From the NCBI GenBank assembly GCA_963969365.1, contig OZ017749.1, positions 1,116,001-1,180,000 on the forward strand: 64,000 nt of DNA, written 5' to 3'. Below are positions 10,549 to 22,449 of this stretch, in pieces; position 1 is the stretch's first letter, and the number at the start of each line of letters is the position of its first letter. A program made the translations under genes and the position numbers. Source of the DNA: Asterochloris sp. CNOR1. Lineage: Eukaryota; Chlorophyta; Trebouxiophyceae; Trebouxiales; Trebouxiaceae. Below the pieces are notes generated by a model, which worked only from the letters and a program-made list of their open reading frames with translations, ran no database searches and was not told the origin of the DNA.

Positions 10549-13500
10549 ATGTCTCTGTTCAAGGCCAAGGAATGGTGGAGGACTTCATGTGGCAGTGCAG
10601 AGGAATTTGCACCGCAAAGCCTCTGCATCGCAAACATTGACAATAGCCAGGACGGCCAAGGTGCTGAGCTCGCACAGCTTGCTGATGAACTCCTGTGCGC
10701 AAGACAGCTCCTGACATACTTCAGTGCATGCACTGCAGCCAAGATTGTCACTGGCAGCCTAATGGGGATGCTGCGTGTCTACAGTCCAGCACAGCACGAC
10801 TTTAGGATTGAGCATTTGCTGCTAGAGGTGGAGCTGCAGGCCCCAATCCTGCAATTGCAGGCCGCATCTCTCTCCTCGTGAGCCTTGTCTGCTGTTTGTG
10901 TTCAGTCCATCTGCACTACTATCATGCTGGCATTTGTCAAGAGGCATAGCCCGAGAGCCCTCCTGACGTCCGTGTCTACTCCAGGCTTGGCGGCATTCAG
11001 TTGGCTGTCCTGCACCCCCGCCAGCTGGTGCTGTACAGCATGGCTTCTGTGGGCACCTCCCAGGCTGCAGCCTACCTGGAAATGCAGAAGCTGTGGGAGC
11101 ACCAGCTGGAGCGCAGCGCTGCCTGCATGGCCTGCGGCAACTTTGGCAGCTCCAGGGGTATGCAGCAAGCCGTCCAGCCTCATTCAGCTGGCCCTGGTGT
11201 TGGGGCTGGGGCAGTCAATCGTTTGCGCGAACATCTCAACTTCTGATGCCTTGCTCTGCGGGGGTCAGGACCGACTGGCAGGACTGCAACACTTGTGTGA
11301 CTAGCTCTGGTGCCTGCCTCGCTCCATTCCTGCAGATGGCTCAGAGCATGGCCAGCTGCAGCCTGCTGCTTGCATGCAGTGCTGGGCTCCACAGCCAGCA
11401 GTGCCAGCACAGTCATGCCAGCCTGAGCGGGTGCTAGACCCAGACCTGTCCCAGCCTCAGCCCTCCCAGGAGGTGCTAGGCTCTTGTCTCCTAGCCTGGG
11501 CCGTGCCCTTGCAGGAGTCAAGCACATCTGTGTCCAGTCAATGGATGGGCAGATGGCCTTCTTTGAGCAGGAGGCCCTCATCTTTGCCAGGTTCTTGCCA
11601 GACTTCCTGCTGCCCGGACCCCTGTGCTACTGCCCTACCCTTGACGCTTTCATCACCTGCAACTCAGCTCTGGAGGTCGTCTGCTACAAGTACCAGACTC
11701 TAGCTGCAGCCCAGGCAGCTGTCGACAAGACGGAAGGTCTGGAAATTTCCGTCTGGACAACAAGACCGCTCAGCCTGCCTGCTATTGTGTCGGAACATCA
11801 CACAGGCAACTGAGCCGAGTATGCCTTCACCTAGATGTCAGTTTTGGTGGGGCATGAGCTAGGCAGGGTGGGATCTGCTGAGAGTCAGCCTGATTTGCTG
11901 ACATTGCCTAGCTTGCCGAAAGTGCTGCGCCTGCGCAGGCGCCAGCCCAGCAGTCAACCATGGCAAACGGCTGCATGCGGACTGGAGCTGGACGCTAGGG
12001 GAGGCTGCACAGGACATCAGGAGTGCCAGCTACCGGCAGCCAGGTATGCATCTGTCCAGACTGCTCAAAAGCTGCTCAGCCAGCTGCCTGCGCATGGCAA
12101 CTCACACTGCTGCTCTGTTAAGTCTTTATGCTGCCTGCTGCAAAGCCTGCCTCACGTGGAGGCGGATTGCTGCAGATGCTAAAGACATTATTGTCCTTGG
12201 GGAGCATGCCATTGTGCTACTGGATGGCAGGGGACGGCTGGTGTGGCAGAGGCGGCTTGAGTATCATCCAGCAGCCCTGACGATGCCCCAGGTTTGCAAA
12301 TGGATGTGCCTGTGTTGTCTTGCCTCTGAGCTGCAGCCTCAGAGATCAGCAGACCCAACAAGGCGGGCACTCTTTGTGCAGCAGGACAAGCAGCTGCCGT
12401 CTGCATGCAGCTGGTGCAACAGCTCTGCCCCTCGTGCTAATCATGCAGCTGTCTGCCACCTGTCGTTGCAGGCTGTAACGATATTCTTTTGATCTCTGCA
12501 GCAGCATATGGCACGACGCAGGCCGCACCATCCCTGACGCTGTCAAGCAGAAGTTCTCGGTGTTCATGCATCAATGCGCAAATGGCATGGCTGCAGGCCA
12601 GTGCTGGGACCTGCAACATGCTGGTGGCAGCCTCTAAAGGGCAGCTGCTGGTGTACTGTGGTGACCGCTTGGCCTGGGCTGCAACCGCTGAAGGGTGCCC
12701 AGCAGCCCTGGCCACTGCCACATTTGCTGGGTCAGCAGGGCTCATTGTCAGCCTGACATCATCAGGTGAGATGCAGAGGGATGCCCCTGCACATTGATAC
12801 TCTCTGCAGCGTGCATGCTGGGGGATCTATCTTGCTTATGTGAGCAACATGCAGCCACCACGTCCAGCAGGCAGCAATTTGCTGCCTGCCCCTGCTTTTG
12901 CATGCACAGTGATCACAAACTTGAGCTCCAGGCTGTCATGTGTGCCATGAAGCCATTGCACACCTATTACTCACCAGAGCCCGAACAAGATAGTGTGCAG
13001 GTGCTGCCTGCTGGTGTTGGACAGGCAGCTGTCTGCTCACACCCATTCTCTCTTGGCAGAGGCTGGAGTCTGTGCAGCTGGTGCCTGCAGGTGTCCTCAC
13101 TGTCAGCTACCTGGGCACAGAGATGTCCTCCTCCATTGTCGACATGCAGCAGGGGCAGGCAGTCGACTTTGAGGCCATAGAGGGCGAGCACAGGCAGCTG
13201 CTGGCTTCAATCCAGTCGCAGGCAGCCAACAGGCCCGCAGAGCCAGCAGACCAGCTCATTCTCGACCTGCAGGTTTGGAGGGGTTGCTGGTGTGAGTGCA
13301 TGATGGACCATACTGCAGGCCAGTGTGGCCGCACAGTGCAAAAGCAGGCATCGAGACACTTGGGGTTGTCAGAATCAAGCTTGCGTCCGTCTAGCACCAA
13401 GCGGCACAGGCATGTCCCCTCTGTTACCCTCAGAACAGCATCATGCACATTTCAATCCTGTCAGATGCAGGCTGGCGCCCAGCATGGCTTCAGCATTCTG

Positions 13501-16500
13501 GAAAGCATGCTGGAATTCTTTGTAGGGCCAGATTGAGCTGGGCCATATCAGACAAAGAGCTTGCCAGCATGGCTAGGCTCATGCTGTGCAACGCAGGTGC
13601 CTCAGACGCTGGACCCAGCAGGCGGTGATGGGACAGTAGTCCCTCTGATGGGCACTGCCGAGGACGCCGCCCTGCAGCGAGCGCTGACAGTGCGGTGTCG
13701 ATTGCGGCAGCAGGGGGCGTGCGCAGCCAAGGACATTTGCATCAGTGCTGCCACGCCACAGGGCCTCCAGCTGGAGGAGGTGGGCAGGGGCCGGTGCTGA
13801 GCATTAGCTGCATCATGGCAGCTTGTGTGGCGGACAGTATGGGGGCCCTTACCAGCACTGCTTCTTCATACATTCTGGGCGGCATTGCTGGCACTAACAT
13901 CGTTGCCCAGCTGCCTGAGCACAAAGGCACATCATGACATCAGCTCAGCTGCCACAGCAGGCTGAAGCCGCAGACCGCGGTCCCCAAGCATCCTGCCACG
14001 TCTGACTCCCTGCCTCCCGTGCAGCCAGCAGCATCAGATGCCGGCTGTACTGCAGGACACCCTCCTGGTGGGGGAAGTCAGCGCCTCTGACCCGCAAGGG
14101 GTTACCGTCTTGCTCACAGTGCGTCCCACTCAGGGAGTGGTGCCGCCCTCCAACCTGCTGGATGTAGCGGCCTCACACTTCACGGACACAGGGGAGCCCA
14201 GGATGGCCACCCGTCAGGTGGGTCTCTCAGGGTTGCCTTGTGCGCCGAGGTCCTTTGTGACCTCACACCACATGGATACATGGGAGTCCAGGGCAGCCAC
14301 CTAGCTGGCAGGTGGGCCTCTTGTTTGATGTGTGCTGCATCTCACAGACCTGGCGGGGGTGACAAGGGAGGGAAAAGGGCCTGGGCGGCCGGTTGTGCTT
14401 GTCCAGCATGCTACCACAGTGTCAGTCTTCACACTGCAGCATGCTGGCAGCACCACACAGGAGGCGCACTGCTTCAAATATTTTCCAGATGTCCCTGCCG
14501 CTGCCTGCTGCTGATTGCACCCATTGGGCATTGACCTGCAGGTGGCCCTGCCACTGTCCCTGTACTGCCAGGCCTGCGCCCCCCAGCAGGCCGCCACCTT
14601 CAAACTCACCATCAACACAAATAAGCCGCCACCACTTCTGAGTGCTCTGTTTGAGGATGTGTTGGCTCAGTCACCTCAGGCAAGGCCCCCAGATGCTGCA
14701 CAATGCTTGCCTGACGGTGTCTGGTGGCAAGTTTGCATGGCATTCTTGAGGTCAGCCTGGACTCACACAGTCTGATGGTCCCGCATGCCTGCCAAAACTG
14801 GCTCGGTAGCAATGCCAAGTGCCATCCTTATGATGAGGTTTAAGTCTGAAGCAGACGACACTCTTGCTTTGCTTGCATTGCTTGCACCATGAGCCAGGCC
14901 AGCAGAAGCAAGTCACATCACTGGCTGGTCTGGCCGCTGCCCCAAATCAGTGCCTGCTGCTCTTTGGCTGGGTTCTCATGCTTCTCAGCCCCACATGTCT
15001 TTTACTACAGATTGACCCCCTTCAGACAGCCCATCTGGCCAATGTCCTCAGTCTGCAGTATTACAGCAGCCCTGTGGTGACCCTTCTTGTGTCCAAAAGC
15101 GCTGGCCGGTATCGCATTCAGTCAGAGCACTTCCATGCAATGCACCTCCCATTGCAGGCAAGTGTGTGGGTGTGCACAGCTCTTCTGTCGACCCTCGACC
15201 ATGTCTCCCTGGCACGTGACCTGTGCAGCCTCTGCTTGGATGGAACCCTGACAGTACTGACTGTCTTTCTATCTGACCACTCAGACCTGGCAATGCTGCA
15301 GGAGCTCTGCCAGCGCCTGCAGAGTTACTTTGCCAATCTGTCTGAGAACGAGCCACTGGTCATCACGTTTGAGGTGGACAGGCATCCCTGCTGTCACTTG
15401 CCACTCTTGTGCTGCATGATCTGGTGTGCATATGCAAAGAGGCTATGTGGCCGCAAGGTCCTGCCCAGCTCCTGCTTTCGTGCTGGGGGCACATCCTTTG
15501 AGTGAACACTGCTGTTCCCGTGGCTGCCATCTCAGGCGGCAGCCTTGGCGCTGCAGGGTGCTCTGTTGCTGTACTGTTCTTCGTTAAAGTTATTGAGCAC
15601 CCAAAAAGGCACGCTGCCGTTCCAGGATTCTCCGCCCGTCTGAGCCACAGCCGTTGCTGCAGGACGCACTGCCCCTGCACGAGCTCTTCATGGCGATAGA
15701 TGAGCACCTAGCAGCAAGGCATGCAGTGGCAGGCAGCCTGGTGCTGCTGGGGCAGCGCGCCACGCAGTACAGGGCTGTGCAAAAGCGCCTTCTGGTGCGG
15801 TTCAAGGACCGCAACCCTGCGCCCATGGCCCACCTGGACACCCTGCTGGAAGACACGTACTCCCAGCTGCTGGAAGTTGGTGAGCAGCAGGGCTGATGTG
15901 CAGTGCATGTGTGTTGGGGATCCTGTCCTGCACCCTGAATCCCTGCTGGAGGACAGGTTCTCCCAGTTGCACCTTGGCGAGCAGCAGTCTGGCAATGCAG
16001 GTGGTATGGGGGCTCAAGCTCCAGCAGGATGAGTGACAGTCAGGCAGCTCCTTTAGCGTAGGACAGGGGTTTGTGAGAGCAAACCTCGGCACCCTGAAGG
16101 AGGCCAGGTACTCACAGCTGGTGGTGGTTTGTGAGCTGCTTGATGGAGAGGTCCAGGTCTGGCATTGCTGGCATGCTGGGTCACGGTTGCAATATGCTGG
16201 AGTTGCTGCTGTCAGCTTTCAGACGTTGAGCAGCCTGGCTGCTGCACATTGCAATGGCAAGGGCTGTGAACATTATTGCAGTCAAAGTGCACCATGGCGG
16301 GCTGGAAGTGCTTAAAATGCGGTTGCTGAGCAGCAGGGCTGCTTCAGAGCGATTCTGGTGGGGGTCTGTGGGCATGAGCAGTGCTGGGTCGCCCTGACAA
16401 TCTCTTACGTGCTCTGTTGGTGCCTCTCAAGCATGATGCTAGTTAAACAAAATGCTCTGCTGCTGCAGGCAAGACACTTGAGGAGCAGACTGCAGCCTTG

Positions 16501-16993
16501 TCGCGGGCTGCTGCTCACTTGGCCTGCGTCTGCCACTTAGTGCAGCAACTCTGTAGGCTGTCATTTGCCGTGACGAAGAGCCATCAGCAAATACTGAACA
16601 TCACATTGCCTACACAAGTGAGGGTGCTGCTGAAGCTGAATGCATTGACATGGGGGATGCAACTGCCATGCATGCGTCCTGTGAGCATATGGCTTGTAGC
16701 GTGATCAGACTGCACCTGCCTCCCTGCAATTGGGGTGTTGCCTACGTCCACGCAGGAGGCTGCAGCTGCAGGCTCCAGGCATGCCTGCACCTGTGCAGGT
16801 GGCCGACAGGGGTGATGTTGGGTGGGAGGAGGCGGTGGCAGCAGCCTGCTGCCACGCTCTGCAGACCACTCTGGCTAGGAGTGCAGCAGACTCAGCTGTG
16901 CAGCCAAAACCTCTGACCTGCCCAGACAGCAGTGCAGAGCTGAAACAGCTGCTTGGCATTGTGCTTGAACGCCTTGCCCAGCACCAGCCATGA
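10549..16993 (+). CDS. BBS9: BBSome subunit BBS9 (PTHB1)
   Basis: BBS9 is a beta-propeller subunit of the BBSome, the coat that moves membrane proteins in cilia with intraflagellar transport. The ATG at 10549 gives MSLFKAKEWW, almost identical to the family start MSLFKA-WW. Exons then follow in family order: IVTGSLMGMLRVYSP (10740s), FGSSRG (11150), HICVQSMDGQMAFFEQEALI with FARFLPDFLLPGPLCY (11523-11630), IIVLGEHAIVLLDGRGRLVW (12190), SVQLVPAGVLTVSYLGTEMS (13070), FKLTINTNKPPPLLSALF (14600), YRIQSEHF (15110), LLVRFKDRNPAPMAHLDTLL (15790) and a C-terminal exon with WEEAVAAACCHALQ and the TGA at 16991. The first intron (10661-10738) is 78 nt, in frame and without a stop. Introns between 15880 and 16480 hold echoes of the preceding exon. 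Assignment is near certain; exon borders are approximate. Confidence 0.95.
15830..16140 (+). repeat. Three copies of a BBS9 exon edge inside an intron
   Basis: The exon 3' end and donor at 15830-15890 (encoding LDTLLEDTYSQLLEVG) recur at 15931-15987 (reads ESLLEDRFSQLHLGEQQ) and at 16085-16140 (reads GTLKEARYSQL). The copies clearly align along about 57 bp. Spacing is about 100 and 152 bp. Confidence 0.8.
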
Positions 16994-17400
16994 ATGCAAC
17001 GCGCACAACTGCATTGGAAGTGTATCACAGCGGCATGCATGCCCGCAGAGATCAAGTTGCAGTGATGCTCTGGACCTGATTGGCATGCAACTCTGACCGG
17101 CCATCATGACTCTGGGCCAGAGAGCTATGGAGTGGTGTCCAGGGGCTTGGACAGCTACTGCTGTCGCAACCCCTGTCAGCTGTTTGCCCTAGAGGGGCAG
17201 CACAGCAAGGGCATCTTAAACATGCCAGCCCATGTTTGCCACCTGTTAAGCATTGAGTCTTGCAGCTTGCATAACGGCCTTCAGGAGGTGGGCTCTCACT
17301 GGGATGATGTGGCCATAGCTTTTGGCATAAGTCTCTGCTCATACAGCTTGGCACTCTAGATTTGCCATTGGGTGGACAGGACATGTGCCTGTGCTTGCCG
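16994..17400. other. Unresolved stretch 3' of BBS9
   Basis: Open frames exist on both strands but none resembles a known family or has consistent splice sites. It probably holds the BBS9 3' UTR and the 3' end of the minus-strand gene that follows. Confidence 0.3.
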
Positions 17401-17401
17401 C

Positions 17402-18590
17402 TCACTTGATTATAAGATGCGTGGGGGCGGCTGGCAACTGCTCATGCTCAGCCTGCATTGCTCCCAGTGCTTCAGAAGTGCTCGAGTATGGCGGCTGGTC
17501 ACTGCAATGATGACGAGACTGCAGAGCATAGGTTGACCATGTAAGCCAAGCAGACCACGCCAACTTGCATGCTCTCCTCAGCTGGCTCAGCAACTGTGCC
17601 CCCAGTGTCAGATCCTTATTGCTCTGCAGCACTTCAGCTGGCAGACTCTGCATGGAAGGTGCATACACCACGGCTGACCACAATGGCAACGGCAGCAGTA
17701 TTTCACCTGCAGCTGGAGTTTGCTCAGCCTGCAGTGCTGACAGATCTGCAGCTGCTGGCGCTGCAGCAGTGTGCACAGATAGTCTACCAAATTTTCTCCG
17801 CCTGCGCCATGCCCACTTGCTGTCCGATGGCGCAGGCCAGTGCTGGCTGCCACTTCAGTGCTGCCAGGTGTAGCTGAGACAGGAGATCTGGGATGGAGCT
17901 CCCGGTACACGCAAACTTGATTGTCTGGCGGCTGGCGCCCACAGAGTGTCCCTTAGACAGGTAAGTTGAAGTTGACATCATATCCAGACTGCCAGGCAGA
18001 CGTCACAGATTGCCGTCCTCCCGTATGACTGCCTTGAGCAACCATGGAAACGCTTCAGGCAAGCCGGCAAGACACAGACAGCAGCAGACATGTGCAGACT
18101 GACTTCAGCTAGGTTGAATGTCAGCTTAGGATGCAAAGCTGCTCCTGATGAGTCTCCAACAGATAGATACATTGCATGCACAGCACCTGTATAGGTGCCC
18201 GGCAGTCATATGACCTCTGTCGCCGAGGCACTGTGATGGTGCAGCCATGACAACAGACTCCCAGGCAGAATGGAGCAATCCTGCACAGCAATCCTGAGTG
18301 AGCCATAGCTTGAGCACTTCTCATGATCCTTGCAGGCGCCTGGCTCCACTGGCGAGGGGGCTTGGTTATCACGGCTCAAACAGATAGTATCGTGGTCACT
18401 GTCCTTAGCTGCTGACCAGGCATCTGCAAACTGTCTGCTCGCAACCTGGGCTCCCCTTCAGATATGCTGTATGGCTGAGCAATGGATCCGCTCCGCTTGC
18501 GGGGTCAAGGTCTCTGCCAGTACACGGTTCAGCAGGTCCAGTCAATGCGGTCATATCTGCTGAGCTGGCCAGTTTTCTCTCGTTGGCCAT
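17402..18590 (-). CDS. Poorly resolved minus-strand gene, unknown function
   Basis: A minus-strand ATG at 18590 opens [18 protein letters not shown] and continues to a possible donor near 18450. A second exon (about 18280-18190) joins in phase and reads LLHSAWESVVMAAPSQCLGD. Further coding-like segments near 18165-18080, 17930-17810 (PDLLSQLHLAALKWQPALAC) and 17740-17402 have no clear phase-consistent joins, so I cannot give a protein. A donor-like GTAAGT on the plus strand near 17960 means a plus-strand gene is also possible. The start codon overlaps that of the plus-strand dehydrogenase gene. No family recognised. Confidence 0.3.
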
Positions 18591-21061
18591 GAGGAGTCCC
18601 TGTAGTCGCTGCTTGAGATCATGCCACCCTGTGATCAGGCGACTGCAGCGATTGGCATTCAGCTCGCAAGCTCAAATCAGTTGTGGCCTTACAGAGGAGC
18701 AGCAAGACTTTCAGGAGGTTGCCATGACGTTTGCCAAGAGAGACTTGCTGCCTAATGCTGCGCAGTGGGATCAGCACAAACAGTTCTCAGTCTCAACTCT
18801 GCGCCAGGCAGCAGAGCTAGGTGTGCTGCACCACTGCTACTGAGCTGTGCCTGTGGTAGTGTCTGTCAGCAATGTGCTGTGCGCAGGCTTTGGTGGCCTC
18901 TTTGTCCCAGAAGAGTGGGGAGGGTGCAACGTCAAACGTGCAGATGCCGCTGTCATTTTTGAGGCTCTGTCCTATGGCGACATCTCCCACACGGTATGCC
19001 CACCACTCATAATATACACAGCCAAGCACATGCAGGCAGGCCCCTTGTCTTGACAGTGAAATGAAAGGCAGCCTGCTGCCCTGCAGACCTACCTCACCAT
19101 TCATAACATGGTAAGTACTCCGGTGTTGATGTCCAGCGTCAAGGCTTACCGAGGAGGCAGAGCACCTGACCCAGCGCCTTGCCCGCAGGTGGCAGGCATC
19201 ATTGCAAGGCAAGTGAGTCCAGCAGCTGCCCCAGCCATGCTGCATGTGCCTGCCTGTTGTTCAAGCACAGTTGTTTCATTTGGCCTCTGCCACCTCTCCT
19301 GGCTCCAGCAGGTGTGGGAGCAGGGAGCAGCAGCAGCAGTGGCTGCCCCCGCTGGCAGACATGAGCGTGCTGGCGTCCTACTGCCTGACAGAGCCTGGGA
19401 GTGGCAGTGATGCCGCCTCCCTGCAGACGACTGCCAGGCGGACTGGCAGCAATTATGTGCTGGATGGCGCCAAGGCCTTCATCTCCGGCGCGGGCGCGGC
19501 ACACCTGTACCTTGTCATGGCGCGGACTGGGCAGCCAGGCCCCAAAGGCATTACAGCTTTCCTCGTGCCCAAGGTGCGGGCATGGCATGCAGGGGCTTGG
19601 CATGCAGCCTGTGCCTGCCTTTGGCGGCCATATGGCATGCAGCCTGCTGACTAGGTGCCTTTGTTGTCACGTTCATGGAGACCTGCCTTAAGGGGTTGTG
19701 AGGCACTGCAGGCCCTGCGGGGGCATTGACACCGCCATCGTGATCACTCAGGAAGCCTGGCTGCTGCAGGACACCCCTGGCCTTGAGATTGGCAAGCCAG
19801 AGCGCAAGATGGGCTGGAATGCGCAGCCCACTTGTGCAGTGTCTCTCGATGGCGTGGTCGTCCCCGAGTCTCAGAGGTTGGGGCAGGAGGGGCAGGGCTT
19901 CAACATTGCTATGACTGCATGTAAGTACTGGAACCCACTTCGGGACACCTCAAAACTGCTTGCTACTGCTGTACTGGCATCTGCAGCCTGGTGCTTGTGC
20001 CTGGACCTGTGCTGCCAAGGACTCAAGACTGTCCCTCAATGGGCCCTGCAGTAGATGGGGGCAGGGTCAACATTGCTGCGTGCAGCCTTGGCGGTGCTCA
20101 GCTCTGCCTGGACATTGCCCAGGAGTATGTCACCTCTCGACAACAGTTTGGCAAGCCCCTTGGCGCTTTCCAGAACACCCAGTTCAAGCTGGCAGACATG
20201 GCGACTTTGGTGCAGGCATCCCGTCTCATGGTCAGGTGAAGCCATGTGTGCCTGGTCAGCCTGGCCGGCATTGTGGGATTGGCAACACATGCACCCCCTG
20301 GGGCCTGTTCAGAGGTTGACAGCTTCGTCAGGTGAAGCAGTGTGTTTCCAGTCAGTCTGGCTGGCATTGAGAGGTTGCCAGCATGTGCTCAAAGTATACG
20401 CGCTTGGTCAGGTGTCGCCAGCTGTACCCTGTCCTTCTGCTTGGTGGCGTTCAAAGACTGCAATTGGATGCTTTGCAACAAGTCTGTGAAGGGTGGCTCT
20501 TCGTTGTCATGTCAGGCCAGCTATGCCCTTGTCACTGCAGTGGCGACCTCAACATGCCAGCACCGCTTGGCTGAGTCGCTGCCCATGATTGCCCTGCACT
20601 GCACTGCAGGAATGCTGCCCAGTCGCTTGATCTCCAGCTGCCCACAGATACAATGGATGCAGCAATGGCCAAACGCTTTGCCACAGATTCATGTTTGAAG
20701 GTGGCCGACACCAGCCTGCAGCTGTTGGGAGGATACGGCTACCTCCAGGTACTGTGTCCTATGCTTCAGCAGGGTTTTGACATCAGCAATGAGTGCTATA
20801 TGCCCTCTGGGCTGGTTGTGACGCTGATCAGCAACTGGCTTGGCCCCTCATTGCTGCAGGATTACACTGTGGAGCGAGTGCTGAGGGACCTGCGTGTGCA
20901 TTGCATCCTGGAGGGCACAAATGAGATCATGCGTAAGTTATGTTGCTCTTGCTGCATCACATGCAGGCTTCCATCCTCAGCACATGCATGCCTGGCTTGA
21001 CACTGTGGTGTCACTGGTGGTTCCAGGTGTCATCATTCATCGTGAGCTGGAGAAGCAGTAG
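18589..21061 (+). CDS. ACAD8: Isobutyryl-CoA dehydrogenase (ACAD8 type)
   Basis: Mitochondrial FAD enzyme that oxidises isobutyryl-CoA to methacrylyl-CoA in valine breakdown. Ten exons solve exactly and in phase: 18589-18820, 18887-18993, 19087-19110, 19189-19208, 19312-19573, 19770-19920, 20052-20235, 20610-20748, 20860-20932 and 21027-21061, giving 408 residues, the usual length. The N-terminus [19 protein letters not shown] is an Arg-rich mitochondrial leader. Family landmarks are [88 protein letters not shown] and [10 protein letters not shown], where the Glu before GTNEIMR sits as in ACAD8. These favour ACAD8 over the short-chain or isovaleryl enzymes. Intron 4 begins with GC rather than GT. 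The start codon overlaps a minus-strand ATG. Confidence 0.95.
20217..20420 (+). repeat. Echoes of an ACAD8 donor site in its intron
   Basis: The exon 7 end and donor (ATGGTCAG|GTGAAG, 20217-20275) are followed by a second copy at 20321-20371 that keeps cgtcaggtgaag and the downstream tctggctggcattg. A shorter third copy lies at 20400-20420 (ttggtcaggtg). Confidence 0.7.
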
Positions 21062-21376
21062 CCATGTGGTGATTCGTGCATCACTCATTCTGAACACCGT
21101 GTTAGACCACCGCTCCCGTCTTTTGGCAGGCCAGTCAAAACTTGCTGCCCTCCCCATATTCTGCTGTGAAAAGGTGACCTTGAATAGTATGGCAACCCAC
21201 TCATGTTATAGGATTGGGAGGCACAATGGTCTCCAGAATCAGCGCTGCATGCGTCAAGACCATGTAATGAAGCTGATAGTGCTGGCTGGAGTCCTCCATC
21301 CTCTCCACGTCAGGCCAGACGCGTAACTGGAAGAGGGAGCTGTTACCTGTGCAGCACAGCATTTTTTGATGGATCT

Positions 21377-22449
21377 TCAGGGCACTTTGTAAAACTTAAA
21401 CCAGACACAGAAGCTACCTGGCACACGGGAAATTAGCAGCAGCAGAGGCAGCCAGCGCTTGGCAAGAAAAAGATTTGGGTAGAGGTCTGCTGTATGTGTT
21501 TCTGTCACCACCAGGCGGCAGACCTGGTCAGGAGGCTGCTGCCTGCATGCAGCTGATTGTAGTGAGTCCAGTGGTTTGGGCAGTGGCAAGCAGCAACCTG
21601 CATGAAGACATCAAAGCTGCCGATGCCAGCTTGCCAATGCCACCTGCCTGTTGATGCTGTTGACTGCCTCATGGAGCATGGCCAGGGTTCTTGTGAACTC
21701 TGCATTGTGCCACTGCCGATTAGAGGGACTGCACCAGCAGCAACAGGCATTGATGAGGCGGCGGCCTCTGTATTGGGAGGCCACTGCACTGTACAGCAGT
21801 CACCAGAGGCTACAGGTAGCAGGACAGGAGGGCATCACAGTGCCTGCCAAGTGCATCCCTGTCACCTGTGGTGCAGAAAGCTTGAAAGATCGTCTATCAG
21901 GAGAGCTTGGGGAGGCTGGGGAGCCAGGTGCAGGCAGGCAGCATACTTCTGCAGGTCGTCTGAGGTCTCCAGGAACCTTCAAGCAGCTCAGACATGCAGG
22001 CACTGATTGAGCCTGCAGGGATTAGTAACTCACAACCAGAGCCAGGAGCAAGCGTATGCAGAGCATGCCCAGAGCTGTGAGGAAGTGCCAGGCATGCCTG
22101 GCCCACCTGATGTGGACGTGCTCCCAGCCTGGGCTGTCCATGGGTACAGCAGCTGGCATGCATGCCTGGCTGTGCTCCAGGGCTTCCCTTCTGCCAATGA
22201 GAGTGACATTGCTGCCTCGTGCAGCGAGCTGATGCGCAAAATGGAGCAGAATTGAGGTCTTGCCGCTGCAGGCAGGCATGCCATGTGGATGATCCCAGAT
22301 CAGCAGAAAACAAGACTTTACCTGCGCGGGGGCCCAGCAATAAGGCAGTGGTGCAGGCTGGCTGGGAAGTGCTCTATTTGGGCCAGTGTAGCTGCTAGGT
22401 CAGGGTTTGAGGTGCTGATGAACTCTGAGAGCTGGAAGGCATTGGACAT
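21377..22449 (-). CDS. Small P-loop ATPase resembling SWSAP1
   Basis: The first exon (ATG at 22449, donor at 22322) joins the second (from 22265) in phase 2 to give GPPRSGKTSILLHFAHQLAA, a Walker A motif. A later exon (about 21990-21860) reads DDLQKYAACLHLAP and then QALLIDDLSSFLHH, a Walker B. The next reads EFTRTLAMLHEAVNSINRQ (about 21690). The last reads CRLVVTETHTADLYPNLFLA and then KRWLPLLLL to the stop at 21377. This layout, a RecA-like core of about 220-250 residues with a short C-terminal beta part, matches SWIM-domain-associated protein 1 (SWSAP1), partner of SWS1/ZSWIM7 in RAD51-dependent recombination. The general P-loop call is firm. The SWSAP1 call is probable, as other short RAD51 paralogs look similar. 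Confidence 0.7.
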
